Part shown: positions 1 through 5,664 of the stretch, one piece after another
Position numbering within the stretch: the first letter of the stretch is position 1
Layout of the letters: every line of letters starts with the position of its first letter
NCBI GenBank assembly: GCA_036514635.1
Contig: DATBWU010000018.1
Coordinates: 1-9,678 of the forward strand
Direction of reading: 5' to 3'
Source: DASSFZ01 sp036514635
GTDB lineage: Bacteria > Chloroflexota > Anaerolineae > Fen-1058
Length of the DNA: 9,678 nt
Program-made: the position numbers and the translations under genes
The notes under the pieces: generated by a model
What the model was told of the DNA's origin: nothing
What the model saw: only the letters and a program-made list of their open reading frames with translations
The model's database searches: none

Positions 1-10
1 CACCCCAGCG

Positions 11-131
11 TCGGATGAATCCGACTAGCCCGATTCATTAGGCGCAGCGGCGTAGCGCGGCGAATTCATCGCCGCGCGGACATGCGGCGCGCAAGTTTCT
101 GACTTCAGGCATATCGCCACCTGGCGATGTG
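11..131. repeat. Cluster of short palindromes, non-coding
   Basis: No gene is visible here. The stretch holds several perfect short inverted repeats: 15-21 with 32-38 (ATGAATC/GATTCAT), 55-63 with 69-77 (GCGCGGCGA/TCGCCGCGC, 5-nt loop) and 113-119 with 122-128 (ATCGCCA/TGGCGAT, 2-nt gap). An alternative small stem, TCGGA/TCCGA at 11-15/20-24, competes with the first. No T-tract follows any of them, so a simple intrinsic terminator is not supported. It looks like a REP- or MITE-type repeat, or the folded part of an RNA; the sequence does not decide which. The upstream end may lie outside the window. Confidence 0.55.
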
Positions 132-176
132 GAATTCTCAGAATGACAATCTGCGGAGTTATTTCTTGACAAGCCC

Positions 177-348
177 AAGGACACGAAGTTGCACGAAACA
201 AAACCTTAGAGCCTGTCTGAAAAGCCGCCAGATTAACCACCAAGACTCAAGGGCACCAAGAATCTCCAAGTTTTCTTTGTGGCCCTTCGTGTCTTGGTGA
301 CTTGGTGGTGAGTTTGAAGACAGTCTCTTAGTGACCCTTCGTGTCCTT
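177..348. repeat. Long imperfect foldback element upstream of degV
   Basis: The segment pairs with itself in four successive blocks: 177-188 with 337-348 (12 of 12, AAGGACACGAAG/CTTCGTGTCCTT), 205-218 with 318-331 (12 of 14), 237-244 with 301-308 (8 of 8, CCACCAAG/CTTGGTGG) and 249-254 with 282-287 (AAGGGC/GCCCTT). Unpaired bulges separate the blocks. No protein is encoded. The right end stops 3 bp before the GGAGG of degV, so any transcript entering from upstream would present this structure just ahead of the ribosome binding site. It resembles non-autonomous foldback or MITE-like repeats rich in CCACCAAG/ACACGAAG words. That kinship is from memory and needs a genome-wide search. Confidence 0.7.
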
Positions 349-351
349 CGT

Positions 352-356
352 GGAGG
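352..356 (+). promoter_or_regulatory. Shine-Dalgarno of degV
   Basis: GGAGG lies 9 nt before the ATG at 366 and decides the start. Another ATG at 358 is followed by an in-frame stop after two further codons and is not a gene start. Confidence 0.75.
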
Positions 357-365
357 AATGAGAAC

Positions 366-1208
366 ATGATCCGCATCGTCACCGACAGCACCGCCGACAT
401 TCCCGACGATTACGCCCGCGAACTCGACATCACGGTCGTGCCGGTGTACGTCATTTTTGGCGCGCAATCGTACCAGGATTGCGTCACGCTCACCCGCGAG
501 GAGTTCTATCAGCGGCTCGCGTCGGCGAACCCGCTGCCAACGACATCCTCGCCGAGCGCAGGCGACTTTGCAGAGGTCTATCGTCGCTTGCAGGACAACG
601 GAGCCGAGGCGGTCGTGTCGATCCACGTCGCGGCCAAGTTGAGCGGCGTGCAAAACGCGGCGCGATCCGGCGCGAGCGCCGTGCCCGACCTGCCGGTGAC
701 GATCGTCGATTCCGAGCAGGTGACGATGGGCCTGGGCTGGCAGGCGATCGAGGCTGCACGCACGGCCAGGGCGGGCAAGAGTGTCGCCGAGATCGTCGAG
801 GCCGTGACGCGCTTGAAGTCGCGCGTGCGCGTCTTCGCCTTGCTCGACACGCTGGAATTCGTGCGGCGCAGCGGGCGCGTCGGCTGGGCCACGGCGGCCA
901 TCGGGCAACTGCTCAGGGTCAAGCCGCTGGTCGAAGTGCGCGACGGCGCGGTGCTATCGGTCGATCGCGTCCGCACGCGCAGCCACGGCATCCAGCGGCT
1001 GAAAGAACTCGTCGCAGAGCAAGGCCCGCTGCGCAGCCTGACCATGCTGCACACGCGCGCCCACGAAGCGGCATCGAAAGTGGCCGACGAGTTCCGCGCA
1101 CTGTACACCTCGCTCCGCGACCCGATTCACATTGCCGAAGCGACGACGGCCATCGGCACGTACGCCGGCTCCCAGGCATTGGGCGTGGCGTGCGTGGTGG
1201 CAGAGTGA
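366..1208 (+). CDS. degV: DegV family fatty-acid-binding protein
   Basis: This 280-aa protein is a full-length member of the DegV (FakB-like) family. These cytosolic proteins bind one fatty acid; in Gram-positive bacteria they present it to the kinase FakA for phosphorylation. The N-terminus MIRIVTDSTADIP is the family signature. TTSSPS at about 59-64 matches the conserved T-S-x-P-S acyl-carboxylate loop. IHVAAKLSGVQNAAR (about 86-100) and VDSEQVTMGLG (about 115-125) are the other usual conserved blocks. The second half has the typical LDTLEFVRRSGRVG segment. The start is fixed by GGAGG at 352-356. recG follows 69 bp downstream on the same strand; degV or fakA genes near recG are a common bacterial arrangement. 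No FakA is inside the window, so a role in host fatty-acid uptake is inferred from the family only. Confidence 0.93.
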   Translation: MIRIVTDSTADIPDDYARELDITVVPVYVIFGAQSYQDCVTLTREEFYQRLASANPLPTTSSPSAGDFAEVYRRLQDNGAEAVVSIHVAAKLSGVQNAARSGASAVPDLPVTIVDSEQVTMGLGWQAIEAARTARAGKSVAEIVEAVTRLKSRVRVFALLDTLEFVRRSGRVGWATAAIGQLLRVKPLVEVRDGAVLSVDRVRTRSHGIQRLKELVAEQGPLRSLTMLHTRAHEAASKVADEFRALYTSLRDPIHIAEATTAIGTYAGSQALGVACVVAE

Positions 1209-1262
1209 CGAAGGACGAATGACAAAGGACGAACATCTGTCGTTGGTCATCCGTCTTTCGTC
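1207..1262. repeat. Imperfect inverted repeat between degV and recG
   Basis: The arms are 1207-1223 and 1246-1262, matching at 15 of 17 positions, with a 22-nt loop rich in GACGAA/GACAAA words. The left arm begins inside the degV stop codon. No T-run follows the right arm, so it is not a classical intrinsic terminator. It may weaken read-through into recG or protect the 3' end of degV mRNA. It takes up nearly all of the 69-bp gap. Confidence 0.6.
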
Positions 1263-1277
1263 TGTTAAAGGCTTGTA

Positions 1278-3947
1278 ATGGCTAAACCCCCTTCCTTCGA
1301 CAAACTGGCGAAGATTCTGAAACTCGAAATCGACACCGGCTACCGCGACCGGGCGATGATCGGCGGGCTGTCGCAATACGCGCCGAAGTGGCAAGAGGAA
1401 GCGCTACGCGATGCGGAGTCCGAGCGCGTCAACGCCATCGCCGACCGGCTGCGCCCCTATTCGACCTTGAGCGACCTGGACGCGCGCCGCCAGTCGATCG
1501 ATGAGATCGTGACATTGCTGACGCAAGCGCCGATCCCGGCGACGTCCTCGCCGCCGAGCGCCGCCACATCGGCCGCGCCGATCGAAGAACCTCAACCCAT
1601 AGAGCCGGCCGAATCGCCGGAATCGATCGGCACAGCGCCGCAGGTCGAGGCGCGCATCGAAGAGCCTGCGCCGGGCGCACCGAAGCCCACGCCGCCCGCG
1701 CCGCCACGCGAGGAACGCCGGCCTGCCCGCGACGAGCGCGCCAGCACGCCCCGGCCCCGCTCCGGGGGTTACACGCTCGATTCAGCGGTGACGGCCATAC
1801 CGGGCATCGGCCCATCGAACGCAGAGAAATTCGCCCGGCTCGGCGTGAAGACCATCCGCGATCTGCTGTTCCTGCTGCCGCGCCGTTACGACGACTTTAC
1901 CGCGCTCAAGCCGATCAACCGCTTGCAATACGGCGACGAAGTGACGGTGATCGGATCGGTGTGGGAAGCCAGCCTGCACCGCACACGCGGCGGCGCGCAA
2001 ATCGTCCAGGCCATCATCAGCGACGGATCGGGCACGATCCAGTGCACGTGGTTCAACCCGTATCTCAAAGACAAAATCCGGCGCGGCATGCAAATCGTCG
2101 TCAGCGGCAAGGTGGACGAGTTCCAGGGTCGCCTCACGTTCACCTCGCCGGAGTGGGAGCACCTGGAAAAAGACCTGCTGCACACGGCCCGCCTGGTTCC
2201 GGTGTACCCGCTGACCGAAGGACTCACCGCCCGCTGGGTGCGCCGGTTGCTGAAGCGCACCGTCGATGAGTGGGCCGTGCGCCTGCCGGATTTCCTGCCG
2301 GACTCGGTGCTGGTGTCAGCCGGATTGATCAGCCTGCCCAAAGCGATCGAGCAGGCGCACTTCCCGGATTCGCAGGCGCAGCTCGACGCGGCGCGCAAAC
2401 GCCTGGCGTTCGACGAGTTGTTCGTCTTGCAGATCGGCATGTTGCGCCAGCGCCGGCAGTGGAAGACGCAGGCCGGGCAGGCGATTGAGATCGAGCCGGC
2501 CACGCTGGATGTGTTCTTGTCGGCCCTGCCCTACTCGCTCACCTCGGCCCAGCAGCGCACGCTCGACGACGTGCTGCGCGACATCCGCTCCGGCCAGCCG
2601 ATGAACCGGTTGATCCAGGGCGACGTGGGTTCGGGCAAGACGGTCGTCGCAGCGGCGGCGATGTTCGCGGCGACGCAGGCCGGCGCGCAAACTGCGATCA
2701 TGGCCCCGACCGAAATCCTGGCCGAACAACACTTCAAGAGCCTCACGCGCCTGTACGACGGACTCGATGCCAGCCGGTTGAAGGTTCCGGTCACGCTTCG
2801 ACTGCTGACCGGCAGCACGCCGCAGGCCGAGCGCGACGAGATTCAAGCGGGACTGTCCGACGGGCGCGTCAACATCCTGATCGGCACGCACGCGCTGATC
2901 CAGCAGGGCGTCGAGTTCAAAGGCCTCGCCTTTATCGTGATCGATGAGCAGCACCGCTTCGGCGTGACGCAGCGCGCCGCCTTGCGGCAGAAGGGCATTC
3001 GAAGGGATGAAGGCGGAAGGACACTTGCACCTGCGCTGCGCTCCGGCGCAAGTGCAGGTGTGAAGGATGAAGACTTCATCCCTCATCCCTCGTCCCTCAT
3101 CCCTTCCGTCAGCCCTCACATGCTGGTGATGACAGCCACACCGATTCCGCGCACACTGGCGCTGACGCTGTACGGCGATCTCGACCTGTCGGTCATCGAC
3201 GAAATGCCGCCGGGCCGCCAGCCGATCGAGACGCGCGTCGTGATGCCGTCGGAGCGCGAGCGCATGTACAGCTTCATCCGCGCGCAGATCGAGAAGGGAC
3301 GGCAGGCGTACATCATCTGCCCGCTCGTGGAAGAGTCGGAGAAGATCGAAGCGAAGGCCGCCGTCGAAGAGCACGAGCGGCTGCAAAAGCAGATCTTCCC
3401 GCAATTCAGACTCGGGCTGCTGCACGGGCGTTTGAAGGCGGATGAGAAAGACGCGGTGATGCGCGCCTTCGCCGCGAACGAGCTGAATATCCTGGTGTCC
3501 ACTTCCGTCGTCGAGGTCGGTATCGACGTGCCGAATGCGACGGTGATGCTGATCGAAGGCGCGAACCGGTTCGGGCTATCGCAGTTGCATCAGTTCCGGG
3601 GGCGCGTGGGGCGCGGCTCGCAAAAATCGTACTGCCTGCTGCTGGCCGATTCGACGGCGAACGGCGCGAGCGAGCGGCTGCAGGCCGTCGAAGCGACGAC
3701 GGACGGCTTCGTGCTGGCCGAGAAGGACCTGGAATTGCGCGGGCCGGGCGAGTTCTTCGGCAAACGCCAGTCGGGCCTGCCCGATATGCGCTTCTCGTCG
3801 CTGGCCGACGCGCGACTGATCGACCTGGCCCGCCGCGAAGCCGGCAAGATCGTCGATGCCGATCCCGACCTCGCCGCGCCGGAATACGCTGCGCTGGCTC
3901 GCCGCGTGCAGGAATTCTGGTCGAGCGGCCAGGGCGATTTGAGTTAG
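1278..3947 (+). CDS. recG: ATP-dependent DNA helicase RecG
   Basis: RecG is a superfamily 2 double-strand DNA translocase that regresses stalled replication forks and processes branched recombination intermediates. The 889-aa protein is about 195 aa longer than E. coli RecG. Residues 1-83 are a charged N-terminal region with GYRDRAMIGGL; about 84-165 is a Pro/Ala/Glu-rich linker. The wedge domain follows, with a helix-hairpin-helix-like IPGIGPSNAEKFARLG near 174-189 and an OB fold around 220-295. The motor has Walker A GDVGSGKT (448-455), MAPTEILAEQH, a DEQH box (556-559), TATPIPRTLA (619-628) and QFRGRVGR near 772-779. Residues about 575-612, between the DEQH block and TATP, are a foreign in-frame insertion encoded by the element at 3001-3106. 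All motifs are intact, so function is plausible. AAAGG at 1267-1271 precedes the ATG by 6 nt. The stop TAG shares its last two bases with the flanking palindrome. Confidence 0.97.
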   Translation: MAKPPSFDKLAKILKLEIDTGYRDRAMIGGLSQYAPKWQEEALRDAESERVNAIADRLRPYSTLSDLDARRQSIDEIVTLLTQAPIPATSSPPSAATSAAPIEEPQPIEPAESPESIGTAPQVEARIEEPAPGAPKPTPPAPPREERRPARDERASTPRPRSGGYTLDSAVTAIPGIGPSNAEKFARLGVKTIRDLLFLLPRRYDDFTALKPINRLQYGDEVTVIGSVWEASLHRTRGGAQIVQAIISDGSGTIQCTWFNPYLKDKIRRGMQIVVSGKVDEFQGRLTFTSPEWEHLEKDLLHTARLVPVYPLTEGLTARWVRRLLKRTVDEWAVRLPDFLPDSVLVSAGLISLPKAIEQAHFPDSQAQLDAARKRLAFDELFVLQIGMLRQRRQWKTQAGQAIEIEPATLDVFLSALPYSLTSAQQRTLDDVLRDIRSGQPMNRLIQGDVGSGKTVVAAAAMFAATQAGAQTAIMAPTEILAEQHFKSLTRLYDGLDASRLKVPVTLRLLTGSTPQAERDEIQAGLSDGRVNILIGTHALIQQGVEFKGLAFIVIDEQHRFGVTQRAALRQKGIRRDEGGRTLAPALRSGASAGVKDEDFIPHPSSLIPSVSPHMLVMTATPIPRTLALTLYGDLDLSVIDEMPPGRQPIETRVVMPSERERMYSFIRAQIEKGRQAYIICPLVEESEKIEAKAAVEEHERLQKQIFPQFRLGLLHGRLKADEKDAVMRAFAANELNILVSTSVVEVGIDVPNATVMLIEGANRFGLSQLHQFRGRVGRGSQKSYCLLLADSTANGASERLQAVEATTDGFVLAEKDLELRGPGEFFGKRQSGLPDMRFSSLADARLIDLARREAGKIVDADPDLAAPEYAALARRVQEFWSSGQGDLS
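3001..3106. repeat. Foldback element inserted in frame in recG
   Basis: The ends form a perfect 10-bp inverted repeat, 3001-3010 and 3097-3106 (GAAGGGATGA/TCATCCCTTC). Inside is a 15-bp-arm inverted repeat, 3022-3036 with 3046-3060, matching at 13 of 15; CACTTGC and CACCTGC words are swapped between the arms, so two staggered pairings are possible. A third, 3065-3072 with 3074-3081 (GGATGAAG/CTTCATCC), is perfect. Repeated TCATCCCT/TCGTCCCT words follow at 3078-3104. It encodes low-complexity protein (DEGGRTLAPALRSGASAG and on) where RecG proteins normally have only a few residues. Length and frame keep recG open. Confidence 0.8.
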
Positions 3948-3978
3948 AAACCAGGTTTCTTGGAGAAACCTGGTTTCT
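3946..3978. repeat. Left REP-like palindrome pair of the RAYT
   Basis: Two 15-bp near-palindromes, AGAAACCAGGTTTCT (3946-3960) and AGAAACCTGGTTTCT (3964-3978), are exact reverse complements of each other separated by TGG. Together they can form a 15-bp hairpin with a 3-nt loop. The first two bases belong to the recG stop codon. No U-tract follows. This is the REPIN-like layout expected for repeats recognised by RAYT transposases. Confidence 0.9.
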
Positions 3979-3995
3979 GCACGGTGGCTATACAG

Positions 3996-4580
3996 ATGCC
4001 CTATCGCAAAATCGAGTTCCGAGCAGGCGAGCACTACCACGTCTACAATCGCGGCAACAACTTCCAGGGCATTTTCTTCGAGCGCGAGAACTATTCGTAT
4101 TTCTTGCGACTTCTGTGCGAGCATCTTACGGCGGAAGCCGTGGATATTGTCGCCTACTGCCTGATGCCCAATCACTACCATCTTCTGGTGTGTCTCAAGG
4201 TCGATAACCTGTCCAACTTCATGCAACCGTTCGGGCTTGCGTACACCAAAGCCATCAACAGGCGCTATCACCGCGTGGGCAGTCTGTTTCAAGGGCCTTT
4301 CAAAGCAGTGCGCGTCGATCGTGACGAGTATGCGTTACACCTCTCGCGCTACATTCACCTGAACCCGGTAAGTGCTCGGCTTGTAGAGCGACCAGAAGAT
4401 TGGGAGTTCTCAAGTTATCGCGAGTTTATCGGTTTACGACACGGAACGCTGCCCAAGCCAGATATCATACTGTCACAATTCCCCTCACCAGACGCATATC
4501 GCAGATTCGTCGAGTCGTATACAGAGAGTGATCGAGATTTCATCAAACGTTTCCTCTCAGATCAGAAACCTGGTTTCTGA
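3996..4580 (+). CDS. REP-associated tyrosine transposase (IS200/IS605-like, Y1_Tnp)
   Basis: This HUH-type single-strand DNA nuclease relates to TnpA of IS200/IS605. RAYTs cut and join at REP hairpins using one tyrosine. From the ATG at 3996 the protein has 194 aa. HYHVYNRGNN at 13-22 is the usual first block. The metal-binding HUH motif is H60-Y61-H62 within YCLMPNHYHLLV. The predicted nucleophile is Y119 in LSRYIHLNPVSARLV. A longer reading from TTG at 3960 adds 12 codons that only translate the left palindrome, so 3996, with GGTGG 8 nt upstream, is preferred. The last codons (KPGF and stop) come from the right palindrome. Active-site residues are intact, so the enzyme may be active; whether it still moves itself is unknown. 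Confidence 0.92.
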   Translation: MPYRKIEFRAGEHYHVYNRGNNFQGIFFERENYSYFLRLLCEHLTAEAVDIVAYCLMPNHYHLLVCLKVDNLSNFMQPFGLAYTKAINRRYHRVGSLFQGPFKAVRVDRDEYALHLSRYIHLNPVSARLVERPEDWEFSSYREFIGLRHGTLPKPDIILSQFPSPDAYRRFVESYTESDRDFIKRFLSDQKPGF

Positions 4581-4596
4581 GAGAAACCAGGTTTCT
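4564..4596. repeat. Right REP-like palindrome pair of the RAYT
   Basis: AGAAACCTGGTTTCT (4564-4578) and AGAAACCAGGTTTCT (4582-4596) are separated by GAG. The two units are the same as on the left side but in the opposite order. The pair overlaps the last codons and stop of the transposase gene and can form a 15-bp hairpin that would cap its mRNA. No T-run follows. Confidence 0.9.
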
Positions 4597-4615
4597 GAGT
4601 GCCTCCACTTTCCCC

Positions 4616-4644
4616 TTGCGACCCCACTCGATCTCGTCTAGAGT
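4616..4644 (+). promoter_or_regulatory. Candidate promoter for the gene at 4651, possibly leaderless
   Basis: TTGCGA (4616-4621) and TAGAGT (4639-4644) are spaced by 17 nt. Six bases later comes the ATG at 4651, so a transcript could start at the start codon itself. No Shine-Dalgarno is visible in GTGGCAGC before the ATG, which fits a leaderless mRNA. The hexamers are only moderate matches to the consensus. Confidence 0.35.
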
Positions 4645-4650
4645 GGCAGC

Positions 4651-5448
4651 ATGAAAACAACCAACTACATCATAACCCGTCACTCGCGCTGGATCGCAAC
4701 GCTCGTGCTGCTGACCGCCTGCCTGGTGTTGGCATCGAGCACGCGCGGGGGTGTGCAACTCACGCACGCCGAGGCCAGCGCCGACTCGTTCGTCTACCTG
4801 CCCGTCGTCATGAGGAGCGGATGCGATCCGATCTCCGGCGTCACGTATGGCAGCATAGCGCCCGAAGCGCCCGGACCCGATCCGGCTACGGACAACCGGG
4901 TCAACCTCAGCCTGCGCGGATACGAGCCGGTCGGCCAGTTCAAGGGGCTGGTCGACTATGGCGCGATCGGCGATCCGCTCGCACCGCAATTCCCCGCCCT
5001 GTTCGCCGATCAACGCGTGCCCACCTTCAGCAACGTGTACGCGCTGTACAAGGGCGACCTGTCCGGGCTGATCACCAATCCACCGGTGACGTTCGCCACG
5101 CTGGCGACGACGCCCGGCGAAATCATCCACCTGCCCGACTCGGGTTACGACATCGGCGGCTACGACGCCATGGTGTTGTATGCCGAAGAGACGCGTCTCG
5201 TCGCCAAGTACACGCGCTCGGACGACATTGCCGGTGGATACGTGGTGTATCTCGAAAAAATCTGCGTCGATCCCAACTTGCTGTCGCTCTACCGCCAGTT
5301 GAACGCCGCCGGACGCGCGCAGCTCCCCGCGCTGGACGGCCGGCAGCCCCTGGGCCGAGCCGCCGGCAACGAGATTGGTGTCGCGGTTCGCGATGCCGGC
5401 ACGTTCCAGGACCCGCGTGCGCGCAACTCGTGGTGGATTGGCCGGTGA
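4651..5448 (+). CDS. Secreted or lipid-anchored protein, unknown function
   Basis: The family is not firmly recognised. The 265-aa product has a basic N-terminus (R10, R13) and a hydrophobic stretch at about 14-29, so it is exported. LTAC at 21-24 fits a lipobox, but hydrophobicity continues past the cysteine, so cleavage by signal peptidase I near THAEASA (38-44) is equally possible. FVYLPVVMR (47-55) resembles the start of mature domains often seen in Chloroflexota secreted proteins. The mature part has two cysteines (C58, C205) that could form a disulfide. The C-terminal segment, with QPLGRAAGNEIGVAVRDAG and DPRARNSWW, faintly recalls the end of M23-type peptidase folds, but the zinc ligands are not evident. 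No Shine-Dalgarno is seen; see the promoter at 4616-4644. It ends 216 bp before a convergent gene. Confidence 0.75.
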   Translation: MKTTNYIITRHSRWIATLVLLTACLVLASSTRGGVQLTHAEASADSFVYLPVVMRSGCDPISGVTYGSIAPEAPGPDPATDNRVNLSLRGYEPVGQFKGLVDYGAIGDPLAPQFPALFADQRVPTFSNVYALYKGDLSGLITNPPVTFATLATTPGEIIHLPDSGYDIGGYDAMVLYAEETRLVAKYTRSDDIAGGYVVYLEKICVDPNLLSLYRQLNAAGRAQLPALDGRQPLGRAAGNEIGVAVRDAGTFQDPRARNSWWIGR

Positions 5449-5466
5449 TGGGGACTCTTCAGCTTC

Positions 5467-5654
5467 ATCCACGAATCCACACGAATCTTCGCTATACTGC
5501 GCGCGGTCACAAGTTGCGCTTTTTGTTGCTGAAAGCCCGCGTCCACGCGGGCGTCTATCCTGATCGACCGCGAGGACGCGGTCGGTGAGCAAAACCGCAG
5601 ATGGTTCCCGCGTCGAGTATAATCATTCTTGTGGATTCATGCGGATTCGCGGAT
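5467..5654. repeat. Long foldback between convergent genes
   Basis: The 216-bp gap between two convergent genes is nearly filled by this structure. Outer arms 5467-5487 and 5634-5654 match at 18 of 21 positions and hold repeated CGAATCC words. Pairing continues inward: 5493-5498 with 5616-5621 (TATACT/AGTATA), 5502-5506 with 5608-5612, 5515-5518 with 5596-5599 and 5521-5525 with 5590-5594. At the centre are two GC-rich hairpins (5535-5583). It may act as a two-way transcription barrier for the convergent genes. TATAAT at 5618-5623 lies in the right arm, but no good -35 box sits 16-18 nt upstream. Confidence 0.7.
5535..5583. repeat. Twin GC-rich hairpins, REPIN-like
   Basis: Hairpin 1 is 5535-5541 with 5546-5552 (GCCCGCG/CGCGGGC, loop TCCA). 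Hairpin 2 is 5566-5572 with 5577-5583 (GACCGCG/CGCGGTC, loop AGGA), extendable by one pair. The two 18-nt units are inverted copies of each other (15 of 18), with a 13-nt spacer. The loops are complementary at UCC/GGA. Either hairpin could terminate or stall transcription, but no U-tract is present. Confidence 0.75.
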
Positions 5655-5664
5655 CACAATCAAT

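Larger units (their letters stand above)
3946..4596 (+). mobile_element. RAYT gene with flanking REP-like palindromes
   Basis: This is a compact unit: a palindrome pair, the transposase gene, then a palindrome pair of the same family. It has the layout of a RAYT with its cognate REP sequences. No target-site duplication is obvious outside the palindromes, as expected for single-strand HUH transposition or for a domesticated RAYT. The unit is visibly less GC-rich than the genes on either side, which suggests later arrival. Confidence 0.75.

Noticed and set aside
166..171. Perfect TTGACA as a -35 box for degV
   Set aside because: No acceptable -10 box lies 16-18 nt downstream, and the site sits at the outer edge of the foldback.
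159..908. Minus-strand open frame of 249 codons opposite degV
   Set aside because: It is a high-GC shadow of degV; its C-terminal part translates the foldback repeat and it has no recognisable domain.
3001..3106. CRISPR array, prompted by the repeated TCATCCCT words
   Set aside because: The words are near-contiguous 8-9-mers inside an open reading frame without spacers, and no cas genes are present.
2316..3425. Minus-strand open frame of 369 codons opposite recG
   Set aside because: It is a shadow of the RecG helicase core, with low-complexity Arg/Asp/Leu-rich translation and no motifs.
3960..3995. TTG start at 3960 for the transposase
   Set aside because: The extra 12 codons only translate the left palindrome; the ATG at 3996 begins the conserved family sequence and has a nearby purine-rich site.
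5535..5583. Classical Rho-independent terminators in the twin hairpins
   Set aside because: The stems are strong, but no T-run follows on either strand at the right distance.
5618..5623. TATAAT as an antisense promoter into the STAND gene
   Set aside because: No -35 match 16-18 nt upstream; the motif is explained as part of the foldback arm pairing with TATACT at 5493-5498.
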